50,108 nucleotides of DNA from an uncultured Anaerotruncus sp. (GCA_910586875.1 CAJUJI010000003.1:1-50108); one strand, 5' to 3'. Counted from the stretch's first letter, positions 15,382-23,949 are shown. Translations and numbers: made by a program. Notes: generated by a model not told the origin, from the sequence alone.

Positions 15382-17049
15382 CTACTCCACCGAGATCATA
15401 AAGTAATATACTGGCTGTCCGCCGTTAATCAGCGCAACCTCCACATCCTCGGGCAGTTTTGCGGATACTGCTTCATAAACTGCGTTTGCCGCCTCCTGGG
15501 AAACACCCTCACCATAAAGCAAGGTCACAAAGCTGGAATCCTTGCGCAGCAGACTGCGCGACAGCTTCACAACAGCGCGGGTCAAATCATGCTCGATAAA
15601 CGACAGCTTGCCGTTTTCCAGCGCAAGCAGCTCGCCCTCCTTGATTTTGTACCCATCAAAGTCGCTGTCCCGTGCGGCGAAGGTCACCTGTCCGGTTCCA
15701 ACCCGATCGAACGCCTTTTGCATCGCAATTTGGTTTGCGGCTGCATTTGCATCCGCGTCAAACGCCAGCATCGCCGCCAATCCCTGCGGCACCGTGCGGG
15801 TTTGCAATACTACCATCTTGCGGTCAGCCAGCTTTGCTGCCTGCTCAGCCGCCATGATGATATTTTTGTTGTTCGGCAGCACAAATACCGTTTTTGCCGG
15901 CGTCGCATGTACCGCTGAAAGGATATCGTCGGTAGAAGGATTCATCGTCTGGCCGCCGGACACCACATGATCTACCCCAAGATCACTGAATAGCTGCTGA
16001 ACGCCTGCACCTGCCGCCACCGCAACAAAGCCATACTCCCGCGATGGGTCAACCACTGCATATTGGAAGCCCTGGCTGGAAACCGGCTGCACAATCTTCT
16101 TTTTCTGGTTTTCATACTGCTCGCGCATGTTCTCGATTTTCATATTGGTCAGCATCCCAAATTCGAGCGCCTTTTGCAGTGCGTTCCCAGGATTATCGGT
16201 GTGCACGTGCGTTTTGATAATCTCCTCATCGTCCACCACTACAACGCAATCGCCGATTGTCTCCAGATAGGCCCGCAGGGTCTGCGGGTCGCCGCAGTCG
16301 TCCTTCTTGAGTACAATGAACTCGGTGCAATAGGTAAAGGTGATTTCTCCCTCGTATTCACCTGCGGCGTTGCGGTCCGGATGGATGGATTCGCTGTCAG
16401 CAGCAGCGGCCGCACGCTCCTGTGCGATATCCACCGGCTGCTTGCCCGCAAACACCACACCCATACCCTCAAAAATGAACATCAACCCTTGGCCGCCAGC
16501 ATCCACTACACCGGCTTTCTTGAGCACGGGGAGCTGTTCCGGTGTCTGCGCAAGCGCCTCATTGCCTGCATCGAGCACCACCTGCCACAGCTGCATGGTA
16601 CTCATCTCTTTGGTAAGCGCCGCACGCGCCTGCTCAGCCGCCCGCCGCGCAACCGTCAGGATGGTGCCTTCTGTCGGCTTCATCACCGCCTTGTAAGCGG
16701 ATTTTACCCCTTCCTCCAACGCAAGCACCAAATGCTCCGCATCTGCGGCGGTCTGCCCCTTTAGCCCCTTAGAAAAGCCGCGGAACAGTAATGAAAGGAT
16801 GACACCGGAATTTCCGCGCGCACCGCGCAGCAGTGCAGCAGCACAAACATCAGCCACCCGGGAAACGGGCTCTTCATCCCCCAGACGGGTCAGCTCCCGC
16901 TTCGCGTTGGAAGCGGACATTGACATATTGGTGCCGGTGTCCCCATCCGGTACCGGGAACACATTCAGTGCATCAACCGCTCGTCTGTGGTTGCCGATAT
17001 TGTTTGCACCCGAGATAAACGCATCTCGCAGTAATTGTCCTGTTATCAT
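15382..17049 (-). CDS. fakA: Fatty acid kinase, DAK2-domain protein (FakA/YloV)
   Basis: Phosphorylates fatty acids delivered by FakB proteins for phospholipid synthesis. The 555-residue protein has the DhaL-like ATP-binding domain at the N-terminus, with NVFPVPDGDTGTNMSMS near residues 31-47 (Mg-binding aspartates) and GARGNSGVILSLLFRGF. A central domain follows, and the C-terminal half holds the DegV/EDD-like region (VLPNNKNIIMAAEQAAKL). The start is ATG 17049, eight bases after GGAGG; the upstream in-frame ATG at 17091 has no ribosome site and lies in the gap to asp23. Coupling with asp23 upstream is the standard Firmicutes yloU-yloV order. No FakB is visible in the window. Confidence 0.94.
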   Translation of the reverse strand: MITGQLLRDAFISGANNIGNHRRAVDALNVFPVPDGDTGTNMSMSASNAKRELTRLGDEEPVSRVADVCAAALLRGARGNSGVILSLLFRGFSKGLKGQTAADAEHLVLALEEGVKSAYKAVMKPTEGTILTVARRAAEQARAALTKEMSTMQLWQVVLDAGNEALAQTPEQLPVLKKAGVVDAGGQGLMFIFEGMGVVFAGKQPVDIAQERAAAAADSESIHPDRNAAGEYEGEITFTYCTEFIVLKKDDCGDPQTLRAYLETIGDCVVVVDDEEIIKTHVHTDNPGNALQKALEFGMLTNMKIENMREQYENQKKKIVQPVSSQGFQYAVVDPSREYGFVAVAAGAGVQQLFSDLGVDHVVSGGQTMNPSTDDILSAVHATPAKTVFVLPNNKNIIMAAEQAAKLADRKMVVLQTRTVPQGLAAMLAFDADANAAANQIAMQKAFDRVGTGQVTFAARDSDFDGYKIKEGELLALENGKLSFIEHDLTRAVVKLSRSLLRKDSSFVTLLYGEGVSQEAANAVYEAVSAKLPEDVEVALINGGQPVYYFMISVE

Positions 17050-17093
17050 CAGAGAAACCTCCATCTGCCTGGACAGCCGTCCTATAAGCAATC

Positions 17094-17444
17094 TTATTCT
17101 GTTTTCATCGCATCCACAAAAACGTTGACCTTTGCCACGTCCAAGCCGGTGGCCTGTTCCACCGTATAGCGCACCTTATTGACAATGCTCTTGACGATTG
17201 CAGCAATATTCATTCCATACACAACCGCAATATGCAAATCGATGACCAGTCCGCCGCCGCTGGTATGCACCTGAACGCCTTTGTCCTGGCCCTCGTGACG
17301 GGAAATCGCTGCACGCACACCCTGTACTGGTGTGTTAACCATCCCCGCAACCCCAAAGCATTCGGAAGCTGCCCGCCCCACCAGGTTGGCAAAATACTCC
17401 GGAGAAATTTCAATTGTACCATATTGGTTTTCCATGCTAATCAA
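17094..17444 (-). CDS. Asp23/Gls24-family envelope stress protein (YloU-like)
   Basis: A 116-residue protein of the Asp23 family, small alkaline-shock or envelope proteins that in many Firmicutes precede fakA. GTIEISPEYFANLVGRAASECFGVAGM at the N-terminus and the later GLVIDLHIAVVYGMNIAAIVKSI match the family. The start is decided by the ribosome site: GGAGG at 17457-17453 lies eight bases before a TTG at 17444, whereas the ATG at 17435 is 17 bases away. I therefore call TTG 17444, with ATG as alternative. The larger frame reaching 17654 is only an upstream extension. Unlike many relatives, no rpmB gene is seen divergent to it. Confidence 0.9.
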   Translation of the reverse strand: MISMENQYGTIEISPEYFANLVGRAASECFGVAGMVNTPVQGVRAAISRHEGQDKGVQVHTSGGGLVIDLHIAVVYGMNIAAIVKSIVNKVRYTVEQATGLDVAKVNVFVDAMKTE

Positions 17445-17620
17445 GCAAAAGACCTCCTTTTCATTGGTTATGAAATCGAACCGAACGCAGCGCGTCCGCC
17501 TCGCATTTTTTACAAAGTTCACCAGCCGCCAAAATAAGTTCTGACCGGGAACTAGAAATTCTCGGACCCTTTTACTGCGGCCTGGCGATCTTCTCAACAG
17601 GTGCCACAGCAAAGAATTGT
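17445..17620. other. Intergenic region upstream of asp23
   Basis: No gene found in either strand; in particular rpmB, which often neighbours yloU-yloV, is absent. Only the asp23 ribosome site at 17453-17457 and a short inverted repeat AAAGAAT/ATTCTTT at about 17610-17632, spanning the stop of the next gene, were noted. Confidence 0.5.
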
Positions 17621-19171
17621 TCAAGATTCTTTGGCGGTATTTTGGCGATTCCATTCCATTATATTATAAAAAATATCCTGTTCAGTTGCAACCATTTCCG
17701 CATGAAATTCGCGGTTGAGCGATACCTGACCTTGCCGGAACAGCAGGGGCAAAAACGGCGGACGCGCAACGAACGCTTCACAGAACGCCTCTATTCCTGC
17801 GCCATCCCGTCTATAATCGCGGTAAAGCGCGCTAATTTCTTCATCATACGCAGCGCCATAGCCCAAAGCGCCGCCATTAAACAGCATTGAAAAATCCATG
17901 TTGTCGGTCATGCGGATTTCTCCTACATACAGGTCAAAGCCGCCGTTTGCAAGGGTCATTTGAAACTGCGCAAACGCCTGAGAGATGATGTTCACCCGTA
18001 TGCCGACCTGCCGCAGCTGCTCCGCAATGAGCGTTGCAACCGCGTTTCGGTAGGTATTTTCGCTGTTGACCAGTAAGGTTAGAGTCACCGGCTCGCCTCG
18101 CTGCATCCGGTAGCCGTCCTGCCCGATCTCCTCCAGTCCTAATCCATCCAGCAGTTCATCCGCGCGGGTCAGGCTGCGCGGTGCTGAGAGCTCCATCCCT
18201 TGCATCCGGTAAAATTCGGGGTTGAATGGATAGCGCGAGACGGTCGCTTGCGAGGAATAAGCGTTCGCAACCAGTTCATCCCTGTTGATCGCAACGTTCA
18301 GCGCCTGGCGGAAATTCGGCTGTGAAAGCAGCCCTCTGCGCGCATTCATGCCCAGATAGACCATATGATTCAGCGTGACCGGTACAGCCGACGCCGAGCC
18401 GCTGCCAATCTGCTGCACACTCAGGTCGGTGTAGATCAGGTCAATATCCCCTGTTTTCAAGCTGAATTCCAGCCCCGTCGAATCGGAAACGCCCACCAGA
18501 CGAATGGTGTCAATTCCGCAGCTGCCACCGTAGTAAAGTGGATTCTCGCTTAGCGTGACACCGGTATTGCCCCAGGTACCGGACACAAAGTATTTGCTGA
18601 TGCCGGTTGGATAATCCATTTGTCCGGTGTCCGCCTTCACAATCGGAAAGGACAATAGCAGTGGAAAATCCGCATCCGGCTGATACAGCCGAATTTCTAC
18701 ATCACCATTTGCAGTTTCGGCGGCGCTGGCCACATTCGCCAGCTGAGTTTTCCAGCTTCCTTTTGTGCGCGCAAGGTTCAGGGAATATAAAATATCCTGC
18801 GCGCTTAATAGGGTGCCGTCAATAAACATCACCTGACGCCGAAAGGTGACGGTGCACACAGTGCCCTGCATAGACACCGATTCCGCCAGCACCATCTCCG
18901 GCTGATAGGTTTTATCCGGCCGTGTCAAGCTATCATACAGCAGCGTAACCAGCTCTCGATTGACCTGTGTTTCCATCTCATAAGGATTGAATGAATCGTT
19001 CATATGATAGGCCAACCGCAGCTCGGAGACCGGCTGTGCTGGTCTGGAAGAAGAGGACTCCGGCTGACTTTGTACCGGTGAAGGTGGTTCATCCGGCTGA
19101 TCGGTCACGTCAATATTGGTGCAGCCTGCCAGCAGAAACAATACCGCCAATAGGCAAAAAATACGTTTCAT
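17621..19171 (-). CDS. Peptide-type solute-binding lipoprotein (SBP family 5)
   Basis: A 516-residue extracellular binding protein of the DppA/OppA family. The signal peptide MKRIFCLLAVLFLLAGC ends in lipobox LAGC with the lipidated Cys at residue 17, then a Pro/Ser-rich linker. The mature domain has LRLAYHMNDSFNPYE, a Y-D-S-L segment (LLYDSLTR), YQPEMVLAES and FRQALNVAINRDEL, all standard landmarks. No permease or ATPase genes accompany it, so it either serves a transporter encoded elsewhere or has another role such as sensing. It follows ymdB by 60 bp on the same strand and is probably cotranscribed. GGGAGG precedes ATG 19171. Confidence 0.9.
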   Translation of the reverse strand: MKRIFCLLAVLFLLAGCTNIDVTDQPDEPPSPVQSQPESSSSRPAQPVSELRLAYHMNDSFNPYEMETQVNRELVTLLYDSLTRPDKTYQPEMVLAESVSMQGTVCTVTFRRQVMFIDGTLLSAQDILYSLNLARTKGSWKTQLANVASAAETANGDVEIRLYQPDADFPLLLSFPIVKADTGQMDYPTGISKYFVSGTWGNTGVTLSENPLYYGGSCGIDTIRLVGVSDSTGLEFSLKTGDIDLIYTDLSVQQIGSGSASAVPVTLNHMVYLGMNARRGLLSQPNFRQALNVAINRDELVANAYSSQATVSRYPFNPEFYRMQGMELSAPRSLTRADELLDGLGLEEIGQDGYRMQRGEPVTLTLLVNSENTYRNAVATLIAEQLRQVGIRVNIISQAFAQFQMTLANGGFDLYVGEIRMTDNMDFSMLFNGGALGYGAAYDEEISALYRDYRRDGAGIEAFCEAFVARPPFLPLLFRQGQVSLNREFHAEMVATEQDIFYNIMEWNRQNTAKES

Positions 19172-19230
19172 TGCGTCCCTCCCTTAGTATATCCTATTCT
19201 GGCAACAATTTCAATCAATCGCGTAAACTT

Positions 19231-19995
19231 TTATACGGTGAAACGGCTGATGCGTTCCACCTTACCCTCCTGCGCAAATTCCAGCAGCACCCCATGCAAT
19301 TCAATCTGTTCTGGATCGTTGACAAAGCGGATCGGCATTCCTGTGCGCATCCGTGTAATCACCCGCTCTGAAAGTACACCCAAAATGGAATTGCGCCCGC
19401 CGCACATGCCCACATCACTGATATAGGCCGTGCCATGCGGCAACAGCTGTTCGTCAGCGGTCTGTATATGGGTATGGGTACCTAATACCGCAGAAACACG
19501 CCCATCCAGATAACGGGCAAGCGCATATTTTTCACCGGTTGCCTCTGCATGGAAATCGACGATGATATTTTTACAGGGCGCTTTTTTCAGCAGCTCATCG
19601 ACGCAATCAAACGGACTTTGATGTGCAGGATCAATGTAAACTCTACCCTGAAGGTTGATCACGCAGAGCGGGAACTGCGGACTGTCATAAAAATACATCC
19701 CCTCGCCGGGAGCACTTGGGTGGTAATTGGCTGGACGCAGCAGTCCATTGCATTGCTCTAGCATCCCATAAATTTCCCGACGGCGCAGGACATGGTTGCC
19801 GGTTGTGAGGACATCCACACCGCTATCAAACAAATATTTCGCACTATGCGGTGTGATGCCATTGCCCTCCGCGGAATTCTCCCCATTGGCAATTACAACC
19901 TGCGCCTGGTATTTCTGGCGCAGGCGTGGCAACTCCTTGCGCACCTGTTCGCAGCCTGCCTGCCCCACAACATCACCCAAAAATAATATGTTCAT
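19231..19995 (-). CDS. ymdB: YmdB-family metallophosphoesterase
   Basis: A 254-residue protein of the TIGR00282 family, whose Bacillus member YmdB hydrolyses 2',3'-cyclic nucleotides and affects biofilm and sporulation decisions. Metal ligands are recognisable: MNILFLGDVVGQAG (Asp8), ANGENSAEGNGI (Asn, Glu), TTGNHVLRR, VDFHAEATGEK and GTHTHIQTAD. The length is full. AGGAGG is seven bases before the ATG. It lies upstream of the binding lipoprotein. A 375-bp repeat-filled gap separates it from the ABC transporter genes. Cytoplasmic; no signal peptide. Confidence 0.93.
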   Translation of the reverse strand: MNILFLGDVVGQAGCEQVRKELPRLRQKYQAQVVIANGENSAEGNGITPHSAKYLFDSGVDVLTTGNHVLRRREIYGMLEQCNGLLRPANYHPSAPGEGMYFYDSPQFPLCVINLQGRVYIDPAHQSPFDCVDELLKKAPCKNIIVDFHAEATGEKYALARYLDGRVSAVLGTHTHIQTADEQLLPHGTAYISDVGMCGGRNSILGVLSERVITRMRTGMPIRFVNDPEQIELHGVLLEFAQEGKVERISRFTV

Positions 19996-20102
19996 AAAAC
20001 CTCCTGCTGATGCAATCTTATTAAGTACTCAAAAACAGGTTCCGTTTTCCAGTGTAACGGATTTTGCACGGTTTGTCCAGTGCTTACTGAAAGTTTTAAA
20101 GG

Positions 20103-20178
20103 AGCGGCTGCCCCGCGTACCGCGCGGGCAGCCGCTAGCAAGCACATCGCGCCAACCAAAGGTTGGCACGGTGCTTGC
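20103..20178. repeat. Two-hairpin structured repeat, copy 2
   Basis: Hairpin A pairs 20103-20113 with 20126-20136 (AGCGGCTGCCC / GGGCAGCCGCT). Hairpin B pairs 20138-20145 with 20171-20178 (GCAAGCAC / GTGCTTGC) around GCCAACC/GGTTGGC (20151-20157/20161-20167). Compared with copy 1 at 1941-2018, outer stem positions differ on both strands in a way that keeps pairing. Confidence 0.8.
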
Positions 20179-20227
20179 GGGAAATCTTGCGGCCTGCGGG
20201 CCGCGCTTCCATGAAAAAGACGCGTTT

Positions 20228-20264
20228 CGCAAAAAAGCAAGCCCACAAGGCTTGCTTTTTTGCG
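20228..20264. terminator. Long A/T-flanked hairpin, bidirectional terminator-type repeat
   Basis: CGCAAAAAAGCAAGCC (20228-20243) pairs perfectly with GGCTTGCTTTTTTGCG (20249-20264). A relative at 36350-36381 shares AAAAAAGCAAG/CTTGCTTTTTT with different closing bases, so this is a mobile or recurrent terminator cassette. Here it lies downstream of the ABC operon. Confidence 0.85.
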
Positions 20265-20370
20265 ACCAGGGGCGCCGCCCCTGGACCCTGTGGCCTTTAA
20301 AAAGGCCAGCGAAATTTTGGATCACCTTGAAATTTTGGATCGCCTTAATTTGGCAAAATTTTTGGTGCGC

Positions 20371-21165
20371 TTAGCCCAGTAACAGTTTATCGTCCGCCTC
20401 ATCCGAACCGGTCGCCTGCCCAAACCTTGCCAGCAGATCCTCCACCGTCAGCTTTTTCTTTGCCTCGCCTGAAATATCCAGCGCAATCTTTCCCTCGTGC
20501 ATCATAATTAGCCGGTTGCCATGCACAATCGCATCCCGCATATTATGCGTGATCATCAATGTTGTGAGCTGGTCCTTACGGACGATTCGCTCGGTTGCAT
20601 CCAACACCTTTGCCGCTGTTTTGGGGTCCAACGCAGCGGTATGCTCATCCAGCAACAGCAGGCGCGGCTTTTGCAGGGTCGCCATCAGCAGTGTCAGCGC
20701 CTGACGCTGTCCGCCAGACAGCAGTCCCACCTTGGAGGTCAGCCGCGTTTCCAGTCCCAGATCCAGGATTTTGAGCAGCTCACAATACTCCTCCCGTTCC
20801 TTTTTGGTGATGCCGGTACGCAATGTACGGGATTTTCCGCGGCGCGCCGCCAATGCAAGATTCTCTTCAATTTGCATGGTAGCGGCGGTACCCATCATCG
20901 GGTCTTGGAACACACGGCCGATATACTGTGCGCGTTTATGCTCTGGCAAGGCGGTCACGTCTGTATCTCCGATAACAATGCTGCCACAATCAACCGGCCA
21001 TACCCCTGCGACCGCATTCAGCAGGGTCGATTTTCCCGCGCCATTTCCGCCGATCACTGTAGCAAAATCGCCTTCCTTTAGACACAGCGAGACACCGTTC
21101 AATGCGGTTTTCTCGTTGACGGTACCCGCATTAAAGGTCTTTGAGATATTTTTTATATCAAGCAT
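20371..21165 (-). CDS. ABC transporter ATP-binding protein (TrpZ-like)
   Basis: A 264-residue ABC ATPase. Walker A is GGNGAGKST (about residues 39-47), the Q-loop VFQDPMMGT, the signature LSGGQRQALTLLMA, Walker B LLLLDEHTAALD and the H-loop THNMRDA. The first-half extension EKTALNGVSLCLKEGD and the replacement of the usual Leu-Ser-Gly context are typical of the group pairing with YcjP-unrelated, BPD-like permeases of the TrpXYZ type. The start overlaps the permease stop by eight bases, with GGAGGCAAGG upstream. It would energise uptake of the ligand bound by the lipoprotein at 22334-23383. Confidence 0.92.
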   Translation of the reverse strand: MLDIKNISKTFNAGTVNEKTALNGVSLCLKEGDFATVIGGNGAGKSTLLNAVAGVWPVDCGSIVIGDTDVTALPEHKRAQYIGRVFQDPMMGTAATMQIEENLALAARRGKSRTLRTGITKKEREEYCELLKILDLGLETRLTSKVGLLSGGQRQALTLLMATLQKPRLLLLDEHTAALDPKTAAKVLDATERIVRKDQLTTLMITHNMRDAIVHGNRLIMMHEGKIALDISGEAKKKLTVEDLLARFGQATGSDEADDKLLLG

Positions 21166-22111
21166 GGACCTTGCCTCCTTTCGTCACAGGTTTGGAAAAG
21201 TAATGTGCCTTCCAATAGGGGATTGCCAGGAAAACCGCTACAATACAGGCTGAAATCAGCTTGAGATAGTTGGTGTCAATACCGCTCAGGCTGACCACCG
21301 CCTGGATAACGACATAGTAGATAATCGCGCCGATGGATACCGCCAACAGTCGCAATCCAAAGTTGTGAAACACCTTTGAGAGCAACACCTGACCAATGAT
21401 GACCGCAGCCAGGCCGATTACGATAGCGCCCTTGCCCATGCTGGCATCTGCAAAGCTCTGGTATTGGGCCAGCAACGCGCCAGAGAGGGCGACTAAGCCA
21501 TTGGAAAGCATCAATCCCAGTACCTTGTTAAATTCTGTGTTGATTCCCTGCGCGCGGGCCATGTTCTGGTTTGCGCCGGTGGCGCGCAGAGAAGCGCCCA
21601 GCTCGGTACCAAAAAACCAGTACAAAATGGCGATGACCGCAATGGTGAACAGTCCCACCACGAAAATCGGATGCCGCAAAAACGAGCGGGAGCCCTTTGC
21701 CACATCCTGCACAAAGCGCAGCGAAACCAACAGCTTCTCCAGGTTTTCCTGGTTGATGACATTGATCGCGACATTGGCTTTCATGCCCATGATCGCCAAA
21801 TTGATCGACCACAATCCCAGTTGGGTCAAAATGCCCGCCAAAATTGCGGGAATGCCACAAAGCGTATGCAGCAGGCCGGTTACCATACCGGCAAGCATCC
21901 CTGCTATCAGCGCCGCCACCAACGCCAGCCAAAGGTTCACCCCTGCACCGAACAGCACCACAAAGGTGGCACCACCGGTACAAAAGGAGCCGTCTACCGT
22001 CAAGTCCGCAATATCCAGTATGCGGTAGGTGATGTACACGCCAATCGCCATGATCCCCCAAATCAGACCTTGGGATATGGCACCGGGCAGCGCGCTAATA
22101 AAATCCATCAT
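21158..22111 (-). CDS. ABC transporter permease (TrpY-like)
   Basis: A 317-residue membrane protein with eight to nine hydrophobic segments, of the branched-chain/ribose-type permease fold used by the TrpXYZ (ABC_sub_bind) importers. GLIWGIMAIGVYITYRILDIADLTVDGSF at the N-terminus and LRATGANQNMARAQGIN in the cytoplasmic coupling region are the family's hallmarks. ATG 22111 lies seven bases after GGAGGAG; a TTG at 22117 is too close to that site. The gene follows the binding-protein gene after a 216-bp gap with a large palindrome and overlaps the ATPase gene. Confidence 0.92.
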   Translation of the reverse strand: MMDFISALPGAISQGLIWGIMAIGVYITYRILDIADLTVDGSFCTGGATFVVLFGAGVNLWLALVAALIAGMLAGMVTGLLHTLCGIPAILAGILTQLGLWSINLAIMGMKANVAINVINQENLEKLLVSLRFVQDVAKGSRSFLRHPIFVVGLFTIAVIAILYWFFGTELGASLRATGANQNMARAQGINTEFNKVLGLMLSNGLVALSGALLAQYQSFADASMGKGAIVIGLAAVIIGQVLLSKVFHNFGLRLLAVSIGAIIYYVVIQAVVSLSGIDTNYLKLISACIVAVFLAIPYWKAHYFSKPVTKGGKVHA

Positions 22112-22246
22112 CTGCAATCTCCTCCTGTTGAAAGTCCGCGGAAAAACTTTTTATGCCGCAGCTTTTTAAAAGCATCCCGCCGAAAAGCTTCTATCGTTAT
22201 ATTGATGTCACAAATTCCATGCCTTCATACCAAGGGACGCATAATA

Positions 22247-22272
22247 GCGGAAAAGGGAGCTCCCTTTTCCGC
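22247..22272. other. 26-bp perfect palindrome between the binding-protein and permease genes
   Basis: GCGGAAAAGGGAG (22247-22259) is followed by its exact reverse complement CTCCCTTTTCCGC (22260-22272). It lies 62 bases after the binding-protein stop. Such intercistronic hairpins often stabilise the upstream mRNA or partly terminate transcription so that the binding protein is made in excess; no T-run follows on the minus strand, favouring stabilisation. Confidence 0.75.
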
Positions 22273-22333
22273 CATAGATCAGCAAAATTTTCATCCGCTG
22301 GCGCCATACAGCGCTAGCCTTTCACAAATCAAA

Positions 22334-23383
22334 TTATGCAGCAGCCTCGATAGCGACATAGCCCTCCGGCGGGGTAATACCCAGGTCCTCACACATCGGC
22401 GGGTTATATTTTTTCACAAATTCTGGCGCATACTCGATGGGCATGGTGGAGATGTCCGCCTCGCCGAGCAGAATTTTTGCTGCCATTTCACCGGTCTTAT
22501 AGCCGATGTCGTAATAGCTGATGGACAGGGTCGCTACACCGCAGCCAGCAGCCAGCCCTTCCTCACCCGCGAACACAGGAATTTTGCCATGGCAGATATT
22601 GTCAATGATCGGGGTGTTGGATGCAGCGGTATTGTCGGTTGGCACATAAAGAATATCATTGTTATCAGCAGCGCTCTGGGTCACTGCTGCGATGTCGTTT
22701 GAATCAGAGAACGGATATTGGGTACAGGTATAGCCCATGCCCTCCAGATGGGACTGGACGGTATCCACCTGATACTGGCTGTTCGCCTCGTTCGAGCAAT
22801 AAAGTAATCCCACCTTTTTGGCGTTTGGATACCACTCTTTGATCATAGCGGCCTGTTGATCCAGCGGCGCCAGGTCGGAGGTGCCGGAGATGTTGCCGCC
22901 TACCGTACCAGAAAAATCCTTTATGCCGAACGCAACACCATACTCTGTGACCGAGGTGCCCAAAACCGGAATGTCCGCAGTTGCGGTCGCCGCAGCTTGC
23001 AGCGCGGGGGTCGCATTCGCCATGATCAAATCCACCTTTTTGGACACAAACGCGTTTGCAATGGTCGCACAGGTAGCGGGGTCATTGGCCGCATTCTGGT
23101 AGTCAAAGGTCACCTGGCCAGGCAGCCACTTATTCAGCGCATCCTGGAACCCCTCGGTAGCCGCGTCCAGCGCAGGATGGGTCACCAGCTGAGAAATACC
23201 TACCACATAGGAAGCGCCATCTGCTGGCTCAGAAGATGCCTCACCAGAAGCGGCGGGAGCACTGCTTTCGGTGCTTGCCGCAGAGGATGAGGCTGGCTGA
23301 CTGCTGCCACCGCCACAGGCAACCAGGGAAAACGCCATTGCCAACATCAACAGCAGAGCCAACGGCCTAGAAAGTTTTTTCAT
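22334..23383 (-). CDS. ABC transporter substrate-binding lipoprotein (ABC_sub_bind, TrpX-like)
   Basis: A 349-residue lipoprotein with signal LALLLMLAMAFSLVACGGG (lipobox LVAC) and a Ser/Ala-rich linker. The mature part has VVGISQLVTHPALDAATEGFQDAL, DLIMANATPALQAAA, PVLGTSVTEYGVAF and GLLYCSNEANSQYQ. These identify the ABC_sub_bind family, whose characterised members bind tryptophan or tyrosine in streptococci; the ligand here could differ. The ATG at 23383 follows GGAGGAAT; the earlier in-frame ATG at 23407 lacks a site. A consensus promoter at 23479-23507 drives it together with the permease and ATPase genes. Confidence 0.92.
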   Translation of the reverse strand: MKKLSRPLALLLMLAMAFSLVACGGGSSQPASSSAASTESSAPAASGEASSEPADGASYVVGISQLVTHPALDAATEGFQDALNKWLPGQVTFDYQNAANDPATCATIANAFVSKKVDLIMANATPALQAAATATADIPVLGTSVTEYGVAFGIKDFSGTVGGNISGTSDLAPLDQQAAMIKEWYPNAKKVGLLYCSNEANSQYQVDTVQSHLEGMGYTCTQYPFSDSNDIAAVTQSAADNNDILYVPTDNTAASNTPIIDNICHGKIPVFAGEEGLAAGCGVATLSISYYDIGYKTGEMAAKILLGEADISTMPIEYAPEFVKKYNPPMCEDLGITPPEGYVAIEAAA

Positions 23384-23478
23384 TTTATATTCCTCCAATT
23401 CATACAATTCAACGCTTTATCGCTTTTTGCCACAAAAGCGCCGGCGCAAAAAAAGAATGTGATTCCCTCACGCAAGTA

Positions 23479-23507
23479 AGTATAGCGTGTTTGGAGGCCG
23501 ATGTCAA
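23479..23507 (-). promoter_or_regulatory. Consensus sigma-A promoter of the TrpX-like ABC operon
   Basis: Minus-strand -35 TTGACA (23507-23502) and -10 TATACT (23484-23479) with a 17-bp spacer. It starts only nine bases after the VanZ-like stop codon. The leader is about 90 nt and holds the palindrome GCGCCGGCGC. No T-box was recognised. Confidence 0.88.
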
Positions 23508-23515
23508 GAAAAATG

Positions 23516-23920
23516 TTACATCCGGCACAGCAACAAGGCTACACTTCCGCCAGCTGCTACCCCCAGCAGATTTAGTCCGACATCCACCCATGAAAAATGT
23601 CTGCCTGCAATCCAGCGTTTGGAGCGCTCGTCCGCATAGCACCAAACGATCAAAAACAGCAGCGGCCAGGCCGGTTTCCTTCCCACATACAGCGTCAGAC
23701 AAAACAAAACCGTCAAGACAAAAAACACTGCCACATGCGCCAGTTTACGCAGCTGTAAATTCAGCACATCTAAATTTACCTGTAAAAAACCAAGGCGCTT
23801 TGCCAATCCATTGGCGAGACTGGAGCTGGTTTTGAGGGTATGCGCTCCGTCCTGGTGAGATAGCCAGGTCATAAACAAAAACCAAAGGATTGTGAGCGCC
23901 CTTAATCGTTGATAGGCCAA
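23516..23920 (-). CDS. VanZ-like family membrane protein
   Basis: A 134-residue protein with three to four membrane segments. LRKLAHVAVFFVLTVLFCLTL in the middle is the VanZ-like signature (R-K-x-A-H), and YADERSKRWIAGRHFSWVDVGLNLLGV carries the conserved D-E...R-x-G-R...D-x-x-x-N pattern. VanZ proteins give low-level teicoplanin resistance in enterococci, but most homologues are uncharacterised. Translation starts at TTG 23920, eight bases after GGAGGG; the neighbouring ATG at 23928 is out of frame. A promoter and an upstream palindrome are present, so it appears separately regulated. Confidence 0.85.
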   Translation of the reverse strand: MAYQRLRALTILWFLFMTWLSHQDGAHTLKTSSSLANGLAKRLGFLQVNLDVLNLQLRKLAHVAVFFVLTVLFCLTLYVGRKPAWPLLFLIVWCYADERSKRWIAGRHFSWVDVGLNLLGVAAGGSVALLLCRM

Positions 23921-23949
23921 ACCGCCATCCCTCCTTTTGCGGCTCTTTG

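Larger units (their letters stand above)
19996..20370. other. Intergenic region filled with structured repeats
   Basis: No gene in 375 bp. It contains the second copy of the two-hairpin repeat (20103-20178), the long terminator hairpin (20228-20264), a hairpin CCAGGGGC/GCCCCTGG (20267-20283), a hairpin GGCCTTT/AAAGGCC (20293-20308) and a 13-bp direct repeat GAAATTTTGGATC at 20311-20323 and 20329-20341. Confidence 0.85.

Noticed and set aside
17445..17654. rpmB or an N-terminal extension of asp23
   Set aside because: No L28-like sequence on either strand, and the extension is arginine-rich filler without a ribosome site.
21396..22028. 210-codon plus-strand frame opposite the TrpY-like permease
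   Set aside because: It is complementary to a permease with clear membrane segments and shows no independent signal.
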